A stretch of 5,710 bases of DNA from an uncultured Clostridia bacterium. Lineage in GTDB: Bacteria > Bacillota > Clostridia > Oscillospirales > Ruminococcaceae. Position 1 is the first letter of the stretch. Every line of letters starts with the position of its first letter. Made by a program: the position numbers and the translations under genes. The notes beneath the pieces were generated by a model. That model ran no database searches. It saw only the letters and a program-made list of their open reading frames with translations, and was not told the origin of the DNA. Shown one piece after another: positions 1 to 5,703 of this stretch. The stretch lies in the NCBI GenBank assembly GCA_947177695.1, contig CAMWVO010000149.1, forward strand, positions 1 through 5,710, in the 5' to 3' direction.

Positions 1-29
1 CATTCCTTATTCACCGTTATTTTAATTTT
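1..29 (-). other. Cna-B domain 6, start only (cut by the window edge)
   Basis: From residue about 1612 the protein reads KIKITVNKE and the last two bases (TG on the minus strand) fit the conserved Trp codon. This is identical to the start of domain 5, so the array goes on for at least one more copy beyond the window. Confidence 0.8.
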
Positions 30-74
30 TTCGGGCTCGGGGGTAGGATTATCATAAGTATTCGTTACAGTAAA
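1..74. repeat. Direct repeat copy A (with 319-395)
   Basis: These 74 bp match 319-395 base for base apart from three bases missing after about position 53. The spacing is 318 bp, or 106 codons. The repeat covers the end of one Cna-B domain, the Pro/Glu linker and the beginning of the next. The deletion removes one Asp codon and keeps the frame. Identity this high between neighbouring domains points to recent duplication or gene conversion. Confidence 0.9.
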
Positions 75-3000
75 CGTTCCGTCAGCTCCCTTAATGCTGT
101 TAGACGGATTTTTTGTAGTGTAGTTCTCCACGGAAATTTCTTCTGCGGTATAAGTGATCTCTCCGTCCTCGGAAGTCTTGGGCACTTCTATTGTATCAGA
201 CCATACATCTTTTCCGTCTACTTTGACAGGAAGAGTTACGGGATATACACTGCCGTCGCTTCCCTTAACATTGACTGTAACTTCACTTCTTTCACCTTCA
301 TGACCGGTGTCTTTTAACCATTCCTTATTCACCGTTATTTTAATTTTTTCGGGCTCGGGGGTAGGATTATCATCATAAGTATTCGTTACAGTAAAATCTC
401 CGTCTTCTCCTGAAATAAATGGGGGATCTACTGAAAATTTATAATTCTCAGGTAATTGAGGCTCTTTAACTATATAGTAGTAAAGCCTTCCTGTGCTGTC
501 ATACTTATCAAGATTTTCCAGTGAGCCGGTCAAATTGCCATTTTCACTCAGTTCAAGCCTGCCGACAAATTTATTGCAGCTGTTCACGTCATAACCGCGG
601 TAAACTTCAAGCTCAACCGACCTGTTTTCCTCAACATTCTGATTGCCATCATCAACCCATTTCTTTGTTACGCTGATGTTGATTTTTTCTGGCTTATATT
701 TGTTTGTCACGGTAAACGTTTGGCCGGTAGCCGTAGTGCTTTCGGTTTTCGGACCTACAGTATAATTACCTGTAACACTAACTTCCTCCACATCGTAGGT
801 ATATGGCTCTCCCGGAAGTCCGGTTATTGTTGCAGACCATACATCATCATTATCAGCTGTTGCGTTAGCCTTTTGGGTAAGCTGAACCGGGATTGTTTCT
901 ACTTTATTATCGTCACCGTCATACTGATAAATATTAATCGTAACAGGCGTTCTTTTATTCTTTGGGTTACCTCCTTTAAGATTAGGAAGATTATCTCCCT
1001 CCCATTTCTTTACAACCGTGATGTCTACTTTCGTCTTATTCGGGTCGTTATAAGTATTTATTACAGTGAATCTTCCATCGTCTCCCGAAATACTGTTAGG
1101 CGATATAGATGAAGTATAATTCGGCACGATAACTTCATCAGCGGTGTAAGTTATCGTTTTTCCGTCCGCGTCAATTTTGGGTAAATCATCTATTGTCTTC
1201 GTCCATATTGCTTTGCCGTCTGCGCCCTTATCACCAAGAGTTACGGAATGTACGCTGCCGTCGCTTCCGTTAACATTGACTGTGACTGTTCCTCTGCTGT
1301 CCATAGGATTTCCGCCCTCATGGTCGGGAAGATTGTCACCAATCCATGTTTTAGACACTGTAATGCTGATTTTAGGTTCAGTGCGTTTATTCGTAATAGT
1401 TAAATCTTCCTCATAGTTGCCGCTCGCGTTTGGCTCCAGGTCGTTAACATCAATAGTATAACTGTCGTTATAACTGTTGTTATTACTGTCACTGAAAGTT
1501 ATCTTATAGTCCAATCCGTTAAGTACCGCTTCGCCCAGCTTTACTTCCTTGATCGTGTACTTATAGTACTTTATTACAGAAGGTTCGCCCTCGACATCGG
1601 AAGGAATTTCACCCTTGCTCCTCAATGTCGTATTTGTAGACCATGTAGAAGTGTCCTTATCACCTTCAATGGAGATTGTTTCTTCAATATCTCCGACTTG
1701 ATTCGGGTATTTAGCGCGTTCCTCATCAGTTGCATCCGGAACCGTTCCGGTAATCTTAATAACAACGCTGCTGCTGGGTATCGGATTTTTTGCATTCCAG
1801 TTTTCCCAATTCTTTGTAAAGTTGATTTTCAGACCATTCATTTCCGACGAAATGCTTCCATCGCCCTTGACGTCATTCAATCCCAAAACAAAAGAATCAA
1901 ATTTTTTGGTGGTTGTTCCGTCTGAATTACCGAACGATATCGTTGCGTCGTTTCCGTAATACTGCTCTCGAGTTTCGTCAGAGATATCATCACTCGTCGC
2001 AGTCGGAGGCAGAAGCTTATTAATACGCACTTTGTACTTGATCTCATAAGATGTTCTGTCTTTAAGCTTAATAAATTTAAGCACATTATTATCACTGTCA
2101 AAAGTGTAATCAGTACCCTTTACAGCCTTTCGACCGTTTATAGTAATGGAGCTCTCGTCAAGCTTAAGTCTCGCGCCGATACGGTCTGTAACAATAGGAT
2201 CGGTGTCGCGGGCGCCGAGCATAAGTGAGTCCTCATTGATATGCAGCGTATACTCTACGTCATCAGTACCCTCGATTTTTTGACCTTCCTTATCAAATAC
2301 TCTGCTGTCCGGAGCGACAGAGAAGTCCTTTTTGCCTATATATTCTTTTCCTCCGTTAACGCTTACCGTGGCTGTATTGGTGAAATGATCAGGCTTGCTA
2401 TCCTCGTCGTTACCGGTATTGAAAGCTGTATAGTAATCTTCGGTCATAGACGTATGATACATTAATGTAAGGTACTTACCATTGTTTATGGCGTCAAGAT
2501 CGGCTTCATTATTGATAGTCGCATCAAAAATCAGCGTGTTGTCACTCCTGGTATAAAAATTGAAACTATTGCCATTTCCCTCGCTGAGCTTTTTAAAACC
2601 AACGCCCCATGCGTCATTTGCCAATCCTACTGTCCATAGCTTTGGGTTGCCATCGAGCAGATCGCCTGTATACCTATAGCCATCCGCATTTTCACCGGTA
2701 AGTTTATCCTCGATTTTGATAGGCTGATCCAGTTCAAGACCATTCGGAAAAGAAACTGTAACCATCCACACCCTATTGTTTCTGTTCGGATTTTCAACCT
2801 TGGAGATCAGGTCATTATCATATAAGCCGTTTCCAATGTCAAATATAGGACTTGGATACCAATCGTTCAAGTTCTTTGTTACGGAAACATCGGCAGTGTA
2901 TTCGGCATCGTCTCTGCCGGAATCCGGGTGACTGCCTTCAATTCTAAAATTCGCAGTGTTTACAAACTTTGAAAGAAGGTCGATATCATAATTTCCAAGA

Positions 3001-4862
3001 AGCTCAATTCCGTATACAAATTTAATTTTCTTTCCGGAATTTTTAGTCAGAAAATCTGTATCAGAAATTTCCAAATCCATTGACCCGCCGTTAGCATTGG
3101 GCCATACCCCATAAATCCACTTATAGTCCTTTGTTTCCACAATAGAATCGGTTCCATTGATCGTATTATTTTTATACTCAGTGCCGTCCGCATTTAAGAC
3201 CTTGACAGAACTGTATCGGAACATATCATTGGTGCCGCGTGAACTTTCATACACGGTTTCACCAATATAGTCCTCAATTCTTATTTTCGTCGTATCTTCA
3301 GGAAGAACTACAGATATCTCCCACATAAGGGTATTGCCGTTCAGCCCCTTGAAGTTTTTGGTCATGAGATTGCTTCTTACTTCCACAGACGCAGTTTTTT
3401 CGTAAGTCTTTGTATTGCCGTCAAATTTAACCTCTGCCTTGTTCACAAACCTTTTCGCTCCGACAGCTTCGGCAACATCACTGGGAACGGAGGTCTTATA
3501 CTCAAAGGTATACGGTTCGTTTTCATTTTTAGGCGGCGTAAACTGATCCTTGTTGATCGTGATAGTCTTTCCGTCAGCGCTGACAGCCGCGCCGTTAAGC
3601 GTACCTGCAACAAAATTATGCTTGCTGTTTGTGTCGTCAATGATATCCGTAACAACAAAATCATTAGTCTTAAAATAATTCGGAGAAACAGTGATCTTCC
3701 ATGTTATCATGTCGTTGTCCGAATCATATGTACCGCTCTTGTTTATGCTTGGTTCAAGCTTTTTAATATTGACACCGACAGTCTGAGGATCCTTTTCCTC
3801 CTCCTTAACTTCCTTGATGTAAACTGTGTTGTTGCTGTCAACCGCCAATTCACCGTCAGAGGTGAAAAGCTTAGAGGTGTCCAGCTTAAGCTCGTATTCC
3901 ACAAGTACGTTGTTGTAACCCGAAAGCGAGCCTACAGAAATTTCAAACTGTCTGTCGTCACCAGTGGTTGTAACTGTGCCGACATTCTTTACACCCTCAT
4001 TATCCTGGCTGTCGCCGGTACTGCTGTAAGTAAACGTAGCATTTATAGGATTGCCCTCAAAAACAGAGCCGGGTTTGTCTACAAGCAAAGTTTTATTCGC
4101 ATCGGCGGGTGCTGAACTGTTATTGTAGATATAGACAGTAAATTTCTGGTAATAATCGTCGCCGTCTTTTCTTATATCGCCTGCCGCTTTCTGCACATAC
4201 ACATCAGCCTTTGGTACTTTTACCTTGATAGGATCTTCAAAAAACTTGATGTACGGATCTCCTCCTTGACCATTATCTGTGATCTTATCAAGAGATGTAG
4301 TGCCGTTGAGCATGATCGAGCCGCGCTTGTTGAAGTGCTTTTCGTCAAAGCCTTTTTTAGGCGTAATGTACATCATTATTTTTCCGTCTTTACTTTCGAT
4401 TTTGTATGTAGCAATGACCTTGCCGTTTTCCTTTACGCTGTATTCCTTTGTTTCAAGATCTATTCCGTGAATTTGGTCAGTAATGTCCCATGCAAAGGTC
4501 TGTCCGCTGAAATCGCCGTCCAGTTCGGCAGGGATATACCATTCCAGTTCAAGCGCAAGCTTCTGACCGTCGCCGATATTTGTATTTGGCTGCAAAGGCG
4601 CGCCGTTTAAGTATATCTCAGCATTTGAAACCTTGATATGTTCTTCGGCATTTACATATGTATCAGAGCCTTCACCGGCAAACGTCTGAATATCCGAATA
4701 CATCTGCACCATCTCATCTGCGGAGACAGTCTGCACCAGGTCTTCACCCGTTTCAGCCGATATCACCTCTCTGTGCGCAACGGTGACAACAAGCATAGCC
4801 ATAGACATAGCCGTAATAAATGAAACCACCCTTGAAAATAAACTCGTTCTTCTTTTTGCCAT
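1..4862 (-). CDS. Large secreted multidomain Cna-type adhesin (MSCRAMM-like), C-terminus outside the window
   Basis: This is one open minus-strand frame of 1620 complete codons; translating by eye I met no stop or frameshift. The start ATG (4862-4860) follows AAAGGAG by 8 nt and opens a signal peptide, which fixes the start. Domain order: signal peptide 1-36; two N-terminal Ig-like adhesin modules, about 70-215 and 216-360; four stalk modules, about 361-483, 484-643, 644-842 and 843-982; Cna-B domains at about 1013-1160, 1164-1271, 1278-1389, 1393-1496 and 1506-1603; a sixth starts at about 1612. The Cna-B domains keep K-x-W, Y-x-x-x-E and [F/L]-T-[V/I]-x-N motifs, known in this family to form Lys-Asn isopeptide bonds with a catalytic acidic residue. 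Family knowledge points to a cell-wall-attached rigid stalk presenting a binding tip; the ligand cannot be told. No pilin-type ETxAPxGY E-box is seen, so a pilus backbone is less likely. The sorting signal is not in view. Confidence 0.93.
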   Translation of the reverse strand, partial: MAKRRTSLFSRVVSFITAMSMAMLVVTVAHREVISAETGEDLVQTVSADEMVQMYSDIQTFAGEGSDTYVNAEEHIKVSNAEIYLNGAPLQPNTNIGDGQKLALELEWYIPAELDGDFSGQTFAWDITDQIHGIDLETKEYSVKENGKVIATYKIESKDGKIMMYITPKKGFDEKHFNKRGSIMLNGTTSLDKITDNGQGGDPYIKFFEDPIKVKVPKADVYVQKAAGDIRKDGDDYYQKFTVYIYNNSSAPADANKTLLVDKPGSVFEGNPINATFTYSSTGDSQDNEGVKNVGTVTTTGDDRQFEISVGSLSGYNNVLVEYELKLDTSKLFTSDGELAVDSNNTVYIKEVKEEEKDPQTVGVNIKKLEPSINKSGTYDSDNDMITWKITVSPNYFKTNDFVVTDIIDDTNSKHNFVAGTLNGAAVSADGKTITINKDQFTPPKNENEPYTFEYKTSVPSDVAEAVGAKRFVNKAEVKFDGNTKTYEKTASVEVRSNLMTKNFKGLNGNTLMWEISVVLPEDTTKIRIEDYIGETVYESSRGTNDMFRYSSVKVLNADGTEYKNNTINGTDSIVETKDYKWIYGVWPNANGGSMDLEISDTDFLTKNSGKKIKFVYGIELLGNYDIDLLSKFVNTANFRIEGSHPDSGRDDAEYTADVSVTKNLNDWYPSPIFDIGNGLYDNDLISKVENPNRNNRVWMVTVSFPNGLELDQPIKIEDKLTGENADGYRYTGDLLDGNPKLWTVGLANDAWGVGFKKLSEGNGNSFNFYTRSDNTLIFDATINNEADLDAINNGKYLTLMYHTSMTEDYYTAFNTGNDEDSKPDHFTNTATVSVNGGKEYIGKKDFSVAPDSRVFDKEGQKIEGTDDVEYTLHINEDSLMLGARDTDPIVTDRIGARLKLDESSITINGRKAVKGTDYTFDSDNNVLKFIKLKDRTSYEIKYKVRINKLLPPTATSDDISDETREQYYGNDATISFGNSDGTTTKKFDSFVLGLNDVKGDGSISSEMNGLKINFTKNWENWNAKNPIPSSSVVIKITGTVPDATDEERAKYPNQVGDIEETISIEGDKDTSTWSTNTTLRSKGEIPSDVEGEPSVIKYYKYTIKEVKLGEAVLNGLDYKITFSDSNNNSYNDSYTIDVNDLEPNASGNYEEDLTITNKRTEPKISITVSKTWIGDNLPDHEGGNPMDSRGTVTVNVNGSDGSVHSVTLGDKGADGKAIWTKTIDDLPKIDADGKTITYTADEVIVPNYTSSISPNSISGDDGRFTVINTYNDPNKTKVDITVVKKWEGDNLPNLKGGNPKNKRTPVTINIYQYDGDDNKVETIPVQLTQKANATADNDDVWSATITGLPGEPYTYDVEEVSVTGNYTVGPKTESTTATGQTFTVTNKYKPEKINISVTKKWVDDGNQNVEENRSVELEVYRGYDVNSCNKFVGRLELSENGNLTGSLENLDKYDSTGRLYYYIVKEPQLPENYKFSVDPPFISGEDGDFTVTNTYDDNPTPEPEKIKITVNKEWLKDTGHEGERSEVTVNVKGSDGSVYPVTLPVKVDGKDVWSDTIEVPKTSEDGEITYTAEEISVENYTTKNPSNSIKGADGTFTVTNTYDNPTPEPEKIKITVNKE
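54..347 (-). other. Cna-B domain 5
   Basis: Residues about 1506-1603. The motifs are ITVNKEW (K1513, W1515), YTAEE (E1575) and FTVTN (N1601). It is the shortest complete copy and shares the V-N-V-x-G-S-D-G-S-V core with domain 2. It is followed by DNPTPEPEKI and the start of another copy. Confidence 0.85.
319..395. repeat. Direct repeat copy B (with 1-74)
   Basis: This 77-bp copy spans the end of Cna-B domain 4, the linker and the start of domain 5. It carries one extra Asp codon relative to copy A. Upstream and downstream of the block the copies diverge quickly (for example 75 onward against 396 onward), so the identical block is centred on the linker. Confidence 0.9.
375..686 (-). other. 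Cna-B domain 4
   Basis: Residues about 1393-1496. The motifs are ISVTKKW (K1400, W1402), YIVKE (E1467) and FTVTN (N1494). It contains the only cysteine I noticed in this part of the protein, in YDVNSCNKF. Its last part (SGEDGDFTVTNTY) is very similar to the end of domain 2 (SGDDGRFTVINTY), at DNA level too. A Pro/Glu linker, DDNPTPEPEKI, follows. Confidence 0.85.
696..1031 (-). other. Cna-B domain 3
   Basis: Residues about 1278-1389. The motifs are ITVVKKW (K1285, W1287), YDVEE (E1360) and FTVTN (N1387). After the tryptophan it has EGDNLPNLKGGNPKNKR, closely matching the GDNLPDHEGGNP segment of domain 2. Its middle region (NIYQYDGDDNKVETIPVQL) differs from domains 2 and 5, which is consistent with segmental shuffling between copies. 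Confidence 0.85.
1050..1373 (-). other. Cna-B domain 2
   Basis: Residues about 1164-1271. The motifs are ITVSKTW (K1171, W1173), YTADE (E1243) and FTVIN (N1269), a full set of isopeptide residues. The middle strand region, with V-N-V-x-G-S-D-G-S-V, is shared with domain 5. A short NDPNKTK linker joins it to domain 3. Confidence 0.85.
1383..1826 (-). other. Cna-B domain 1 (long, divergent form)
   Basis: Residues about 1013-1160. It starts with INFTKNW (K1017, W1019), has YTIKE with E1106, and ends LTITN with N1158, so the Lys/Glu/Asn isopeptide set is present. The distance from W to the closing Asn is 139 residues, against 86-100 in the other copies. The extra length lies partly in an acidic insertion between strands and partly in a Ser/Asn-rich stretch near residues 1120-1130. 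It is the oldest-looking copy and bridges the stalk modules to the homogeneous Cna-B array. Confidence 0.8.
1917..3782 (-). repeat. Four diverged stalk modules (Cna-A-like / Ig-like), protein-level repeat
   Basis: Residues about 361-982 hold four modules of unequal length (about 123, 160, 199 and 140 aa) with a shared plan. Each opens with a V-x-[V/I] or F-S-V strand, three have a following 'W-x-[I/V]-[T/S]-V' strand (the fourth has EYTLHI), then '[T/E]-D' before two hydrophobics (VVTDII, RIEDYI, KIEDKL, IVTDRI), and each closes with Asn-x-Ala (VNKAEV, VNTANF, TNTATV, GNDATI; Asn474, 635, 829 and 971). The closing Asn sits where Cna-A-type domains place the isopeptide Asn. The partner Lys is plausible in module 1 (K367) and module 3 (K663), is Arg496 in module 2, and is not evident in module 4, so cross-linking may be lost in two of them. 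Module boundaries are approximate. Confidence 0.6.
3783..4655 (-). other. N-terminal adhesin tip modules (two Ig-like domains)
   Basis: Residues about 70-360 precede the repetitive stalk. The first module (about 70-215) has the pattern seen at the start of many Gram-positive adhesin N domains: an 'IYLNG..L..' strand, a 'GD' turn, then alternating hydrophobics ending in W108-Y-I-P, and later an 'I.Y.ITPKKGF' strand. The second module (about 216-360) starts 'VPKADVYVQK', contains 'YYQKFTVYIYNN', and ends with a 'TVYIKE' strand and an acidic KEVKEEEKD hinge. By analogy with Cna/SdrG-type proteins this would be the ligand-binding head. That assignment rests on strand pattern only and is not a family-level match. 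Ligand unknown. Confidence 0.5.
4755..4862 (-). other. Signal peptide of the adhesin
   Basis: Residues 1-36 have the classic tripartite form: a basic start (MAKRRTS, plus R11), a hydrophobic core from about V12 to V28 and small residues near the end. Cleavage is plausible after Ala36 (VISA before ETG) or after Ala29. The mature protein then opens with an acidic, Asp/Glu/Gln-rich stretch. This supports Sec export. No YSIRK/G-S motif is present, so cross-wall targeting of that type is not indicated. The exact cleavage site is an inference. Confidence 0.85.
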
Positions 4863-4870
4863 ATAAACTG

Positions 4871-4877
4871 CTCCTTT
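4871..4877 (-). promoter_or_regulatory. Ribosome binding site of the adhesin
   Basis: On the minus strand AAAGGAG lies 8 nt before the ATG at 4862-4860. It is a strong Shine-Dalgarno sequence and decides the start codon. Confidence 0.85.
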
Positions 4878-4945
4878 CAAAAACACAGCAGATAAATCAA
4901 TATATAGAATTCGCCGCGGCGTCAGCCTCAAAGCGATTTATAAAT

Positions 4946-4995
4946 AAAAAAACCAATACACTTAGGTATATTATACATTAAATGTATTAGTTTTT
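4946..4995 (-). terminator. Inverted repeat, probable ispF terminator overlapping the adhesin promoter
   Basis: The arms are 4948-4964 and 4979-4995 (17 nt each) with a 14-nt loop that itself holds a short palindrome (GTATA/TATAC). On the minus-strand RNA all 17 positions pair, two of them as G-U. On the plus strand the same two positions are C-A mismatches, so the minus-strand RNA is the better fold. The 3' arm runs into seven U. It is the only strong hairpin plus U-tract between ispF and the adhesin. The stem has only two G-C pairs, so termination may be weak; an operator for a dimeric regulator is the main alternative. Confidence 0.55.
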
Positions 4996-4998
4996 CAA
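4970..4998 (-). promoter_or_regulatory. Sigma-A-type promoter of the adhesin
   Basis: Minus strand: -35 TTGAAA (4998-4993), 17-bp spacer, -10 TATAAT (4975-4970). This is 5/6 and 6/6 match to consensus at ideal spacing, in an AT-rich region. The predicted start of transcription is near 4963-4962, giving a leader of about 100 nt before the ATG. The promoter lies inside the inverted repeat at 4948-4995: the -10 is in the loop and the -35 straddles the outer end of one arm. It would give the adhesin its own transcript separate from ispF. Confidence 0.75.
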
Positions 4999-5122
4999 TA
5001 TTTATATGCAATTTTCTATAAATTACTTAAACTCTCTTGTATATTTTTATGCAAAATAGCCAAATCATTGTTGCTAAATTTTACATTTTATGGTATTTAC
5101 CAAGAAAATATTTCATATTTCA

Positions 5123-5596
5123 TTATTTTTCCAGCACGCATACCGAGTGGGCAGCGATACCCTCGCCCGTACCAGTAAAGCCAAGCCCCTCCTCGGTGGT
5201 GGCTTTGACGCTTATTTGGGATATATCGCAGTCTGCGGCGGCAGCGATGTTTTCCCGCATTTTGCCAATGTGAGGCGCAAGCTTCGGGGACTGGCATATG
5301 ACCGTGCAGTCGATGTTTCCAACACGAAAGCCTTTTTCCGCAATAATTTCCGTTACCCTTTCCAGCAGGACAATGCTGTCCGCGCCCTCGTAGCGGCTGT
5401 CTGTATCGGGAAAAAGCTTGCCGATGTCCCCAAGAGCAAGCGCGCCAAGCATTGAGTCCATGACCGCATGGACAAGCACGTCCGCGTCGGAATGTCCCAG
5501 CAGACCCTTTTCGTATGGAATTTCCACCCCGCCCAGAATAAGTTTGCGTCCCTCCGCAAGCCTATGGACATCATAGCCGTGACCTATTCTTATCAT
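5123..5596 (-). CDS. ispF: 2-C-methyl-D-erythritol 2,4-cyclodiphosphate synthase
   Basis: The 157-aa product is complete and of normal family length. IspF is a cytosolic homotrimeric enzyme of the MEP pathway that converts 4-diphosphocytidyl-2-C-methyl-D-erythritol 2-phosphate to the 2,4-cyclodiphosphate with release of CMP, leading to isopentenyl diphosphate. Visible hallmarks: RIGHGYDVHR with metal ligands D9 and H11, GHSDADVLVH with the third metal ligand H43, ALGDIGKLFPDTD (57-66), and the signature VKATTEEGLGFTGTGEGIA (130-148), which supplies the conserved Thr/Glu near the CDP site. The ATG at 5596-5594 has GGAGG 7 nt upstream. An ATG 5 nt upstream is out of frame and meets TGA at once. 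No ispD is fused to it or visible beside it. G+C is clearly higher than in the adhesin (36/60 at 5161-5220 and 33/60 at 5401-5460 by hand count). Very secure. Confidence 0.98.
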   Translation of the reverse strand: MIRIGHGYDVHRLAEGRKLILGGVEIPYEKGLLGHSDADVLVHAVMDSMLGALALGDIGKLFPDTDSRYEGADSIVLLERVTEIIAEKGFRVGNIDCTVICQSPKLAPHIGKMRENIAAAADCDISQISVKATTEEGLGFTGTGEGIAAHSVCVLEK

Positions 5597-5603
5597 TGCA
5601 TAG

Positions 5604-5608
5604 CCTCC
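5604..5608 (-). promoter_or_regulatory. Ribosome binding site of ispF
   Basis: GGAGG on the minus strand, 7 nt before the ATG at 5596, confirms the start that begins directly at the conserved MIRIGHGYDVH. Confidence 0.85.
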
Positions 5609-5610
5609 AT

Positions 5611-5638
5611 TTTATAGAAATTACGTATTATTCGTCAA
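5611..5638 (-). promoter_or_regulatory. Alternative ispF promoter candidate
   Basis: The minus strand shows TTGACG (5638-5633), a 16-bp spacer and TATAAA (5616-5611). The elements are good, but a start 6-8 nt downstream would fall inside GGAGG (5608-5604), leaving almost no leader. It is therefore less likely than the extended -10 upstream. Confidence 0.3.
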
Positions 5639-5655
5639 GCAATTTTATTATCCCA

Positions 5656-5664
5656 ATTATAACA
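5656..5664 (-). promoter_or_regulatory. Extended -10 promoter candidate for ispF
   Basis: The minus strand reads TG-T-TATAAT (5664-5656), a full extended -10 element. No good -35 is seen 16-18 bp upstream. Transcription would start near 5651-5649, leaving a leader of about 55 nt that keeps the ribosome binding site. The -10 overlaps the outer end of the inverted repeat at 5659-5703. Confidence 0.45.
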
Positions 5665-5703
5665 CCTGTAATTAATCTTAAACGCCTTAATTACAGATGT
5701 TAT
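5659..5703. repeat. Inverted repeat upstream of ispF
   Basis: The 17-nt arms are 5659-5675 and 5687-5703, with an 11-nt loop. Sixteen of 17 positions are complementary on DNA, and the odd one is G-U on minus-strand RNA. Outside the arms, TATAAT-like sequence occurs on both sides and faces outward (minus 5661-5656, plus 5703-5708). Neither direction ends in a clear U-tract, so an operator or leader hairpin is as likely as a terminator of an upstream gene. Confidence 0.6.

Larger units (their letters stand above)
4863..5122. other. Intergenic region between ispF and the adhesin gene
   Basis: This 260-bp, mostly AT-rich stretch holds the adhesin promoter, the inverted repeat and the ribosome binding site listed separately. 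It also contains a small perfect GC palindrome (CGCCGCGGCG, 4912-4921) in the adhesin leader and a short 5-bp-arm palindrome at 5091-5102 (TGGTA/TACCA) just after ispF with no U-tract. I see no convincing gene in it. A short plus-strand frame from 5037 has no ribosome binding site and runs into ispF antisense. Confidence 0.7.

Noticed and set aside
1..395. CRISPR-like or insertion-sequence repeat
   Set aside because: The repeats are in frame, 106 codons apart and encode protein domain boundaries. There are no short regular spacers, terminal inverted repeats or transposase.
720..1112. Plus-strand open frame of 130 codons
   Set aside because: It is antisense to Cna-B domains 2 to 4, whose motifs and repeats are unambiguous, and its composition is typical of a shadow frame.
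3618..4115. Plus-strand open frame of 165 codons
   Set aside because: It lies wholly antisense to the adhesin, starts without a ribosome binding site, and its translation has no recognisable domain. The minus-strand frame here has clear Ig-like strand patterns.
4266..4610. Plus-strand open frames (114 and 63 codons)
   Set aside because: They are antisense to the N-terminal adhesin module and overlap each other in different frames, with no ribosome binding site or motif.
4906..4931. Second promoter for the adhesin (TTGAGG at 4931-4926 with TATATA-like -10)
   Set aside because: The spacing to TATATA is 19 bp and the hexamers are poor, while a much better promoter lies just upstream.
5091..5102. 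Short palindrome TGGTA-TT-TACCA as ispF terminator
   Set aside because: It has only a 5-bp stem and no U-tract on either strand; the larger inverted repeat at 4946-4995 fits better.
5090..5455. Plus-strand frame of 121 codons and minus-strand frames in other phases
   Set aside because: All overlap ispF, which is identified with near certainty by its metal-binding and signature motifs.
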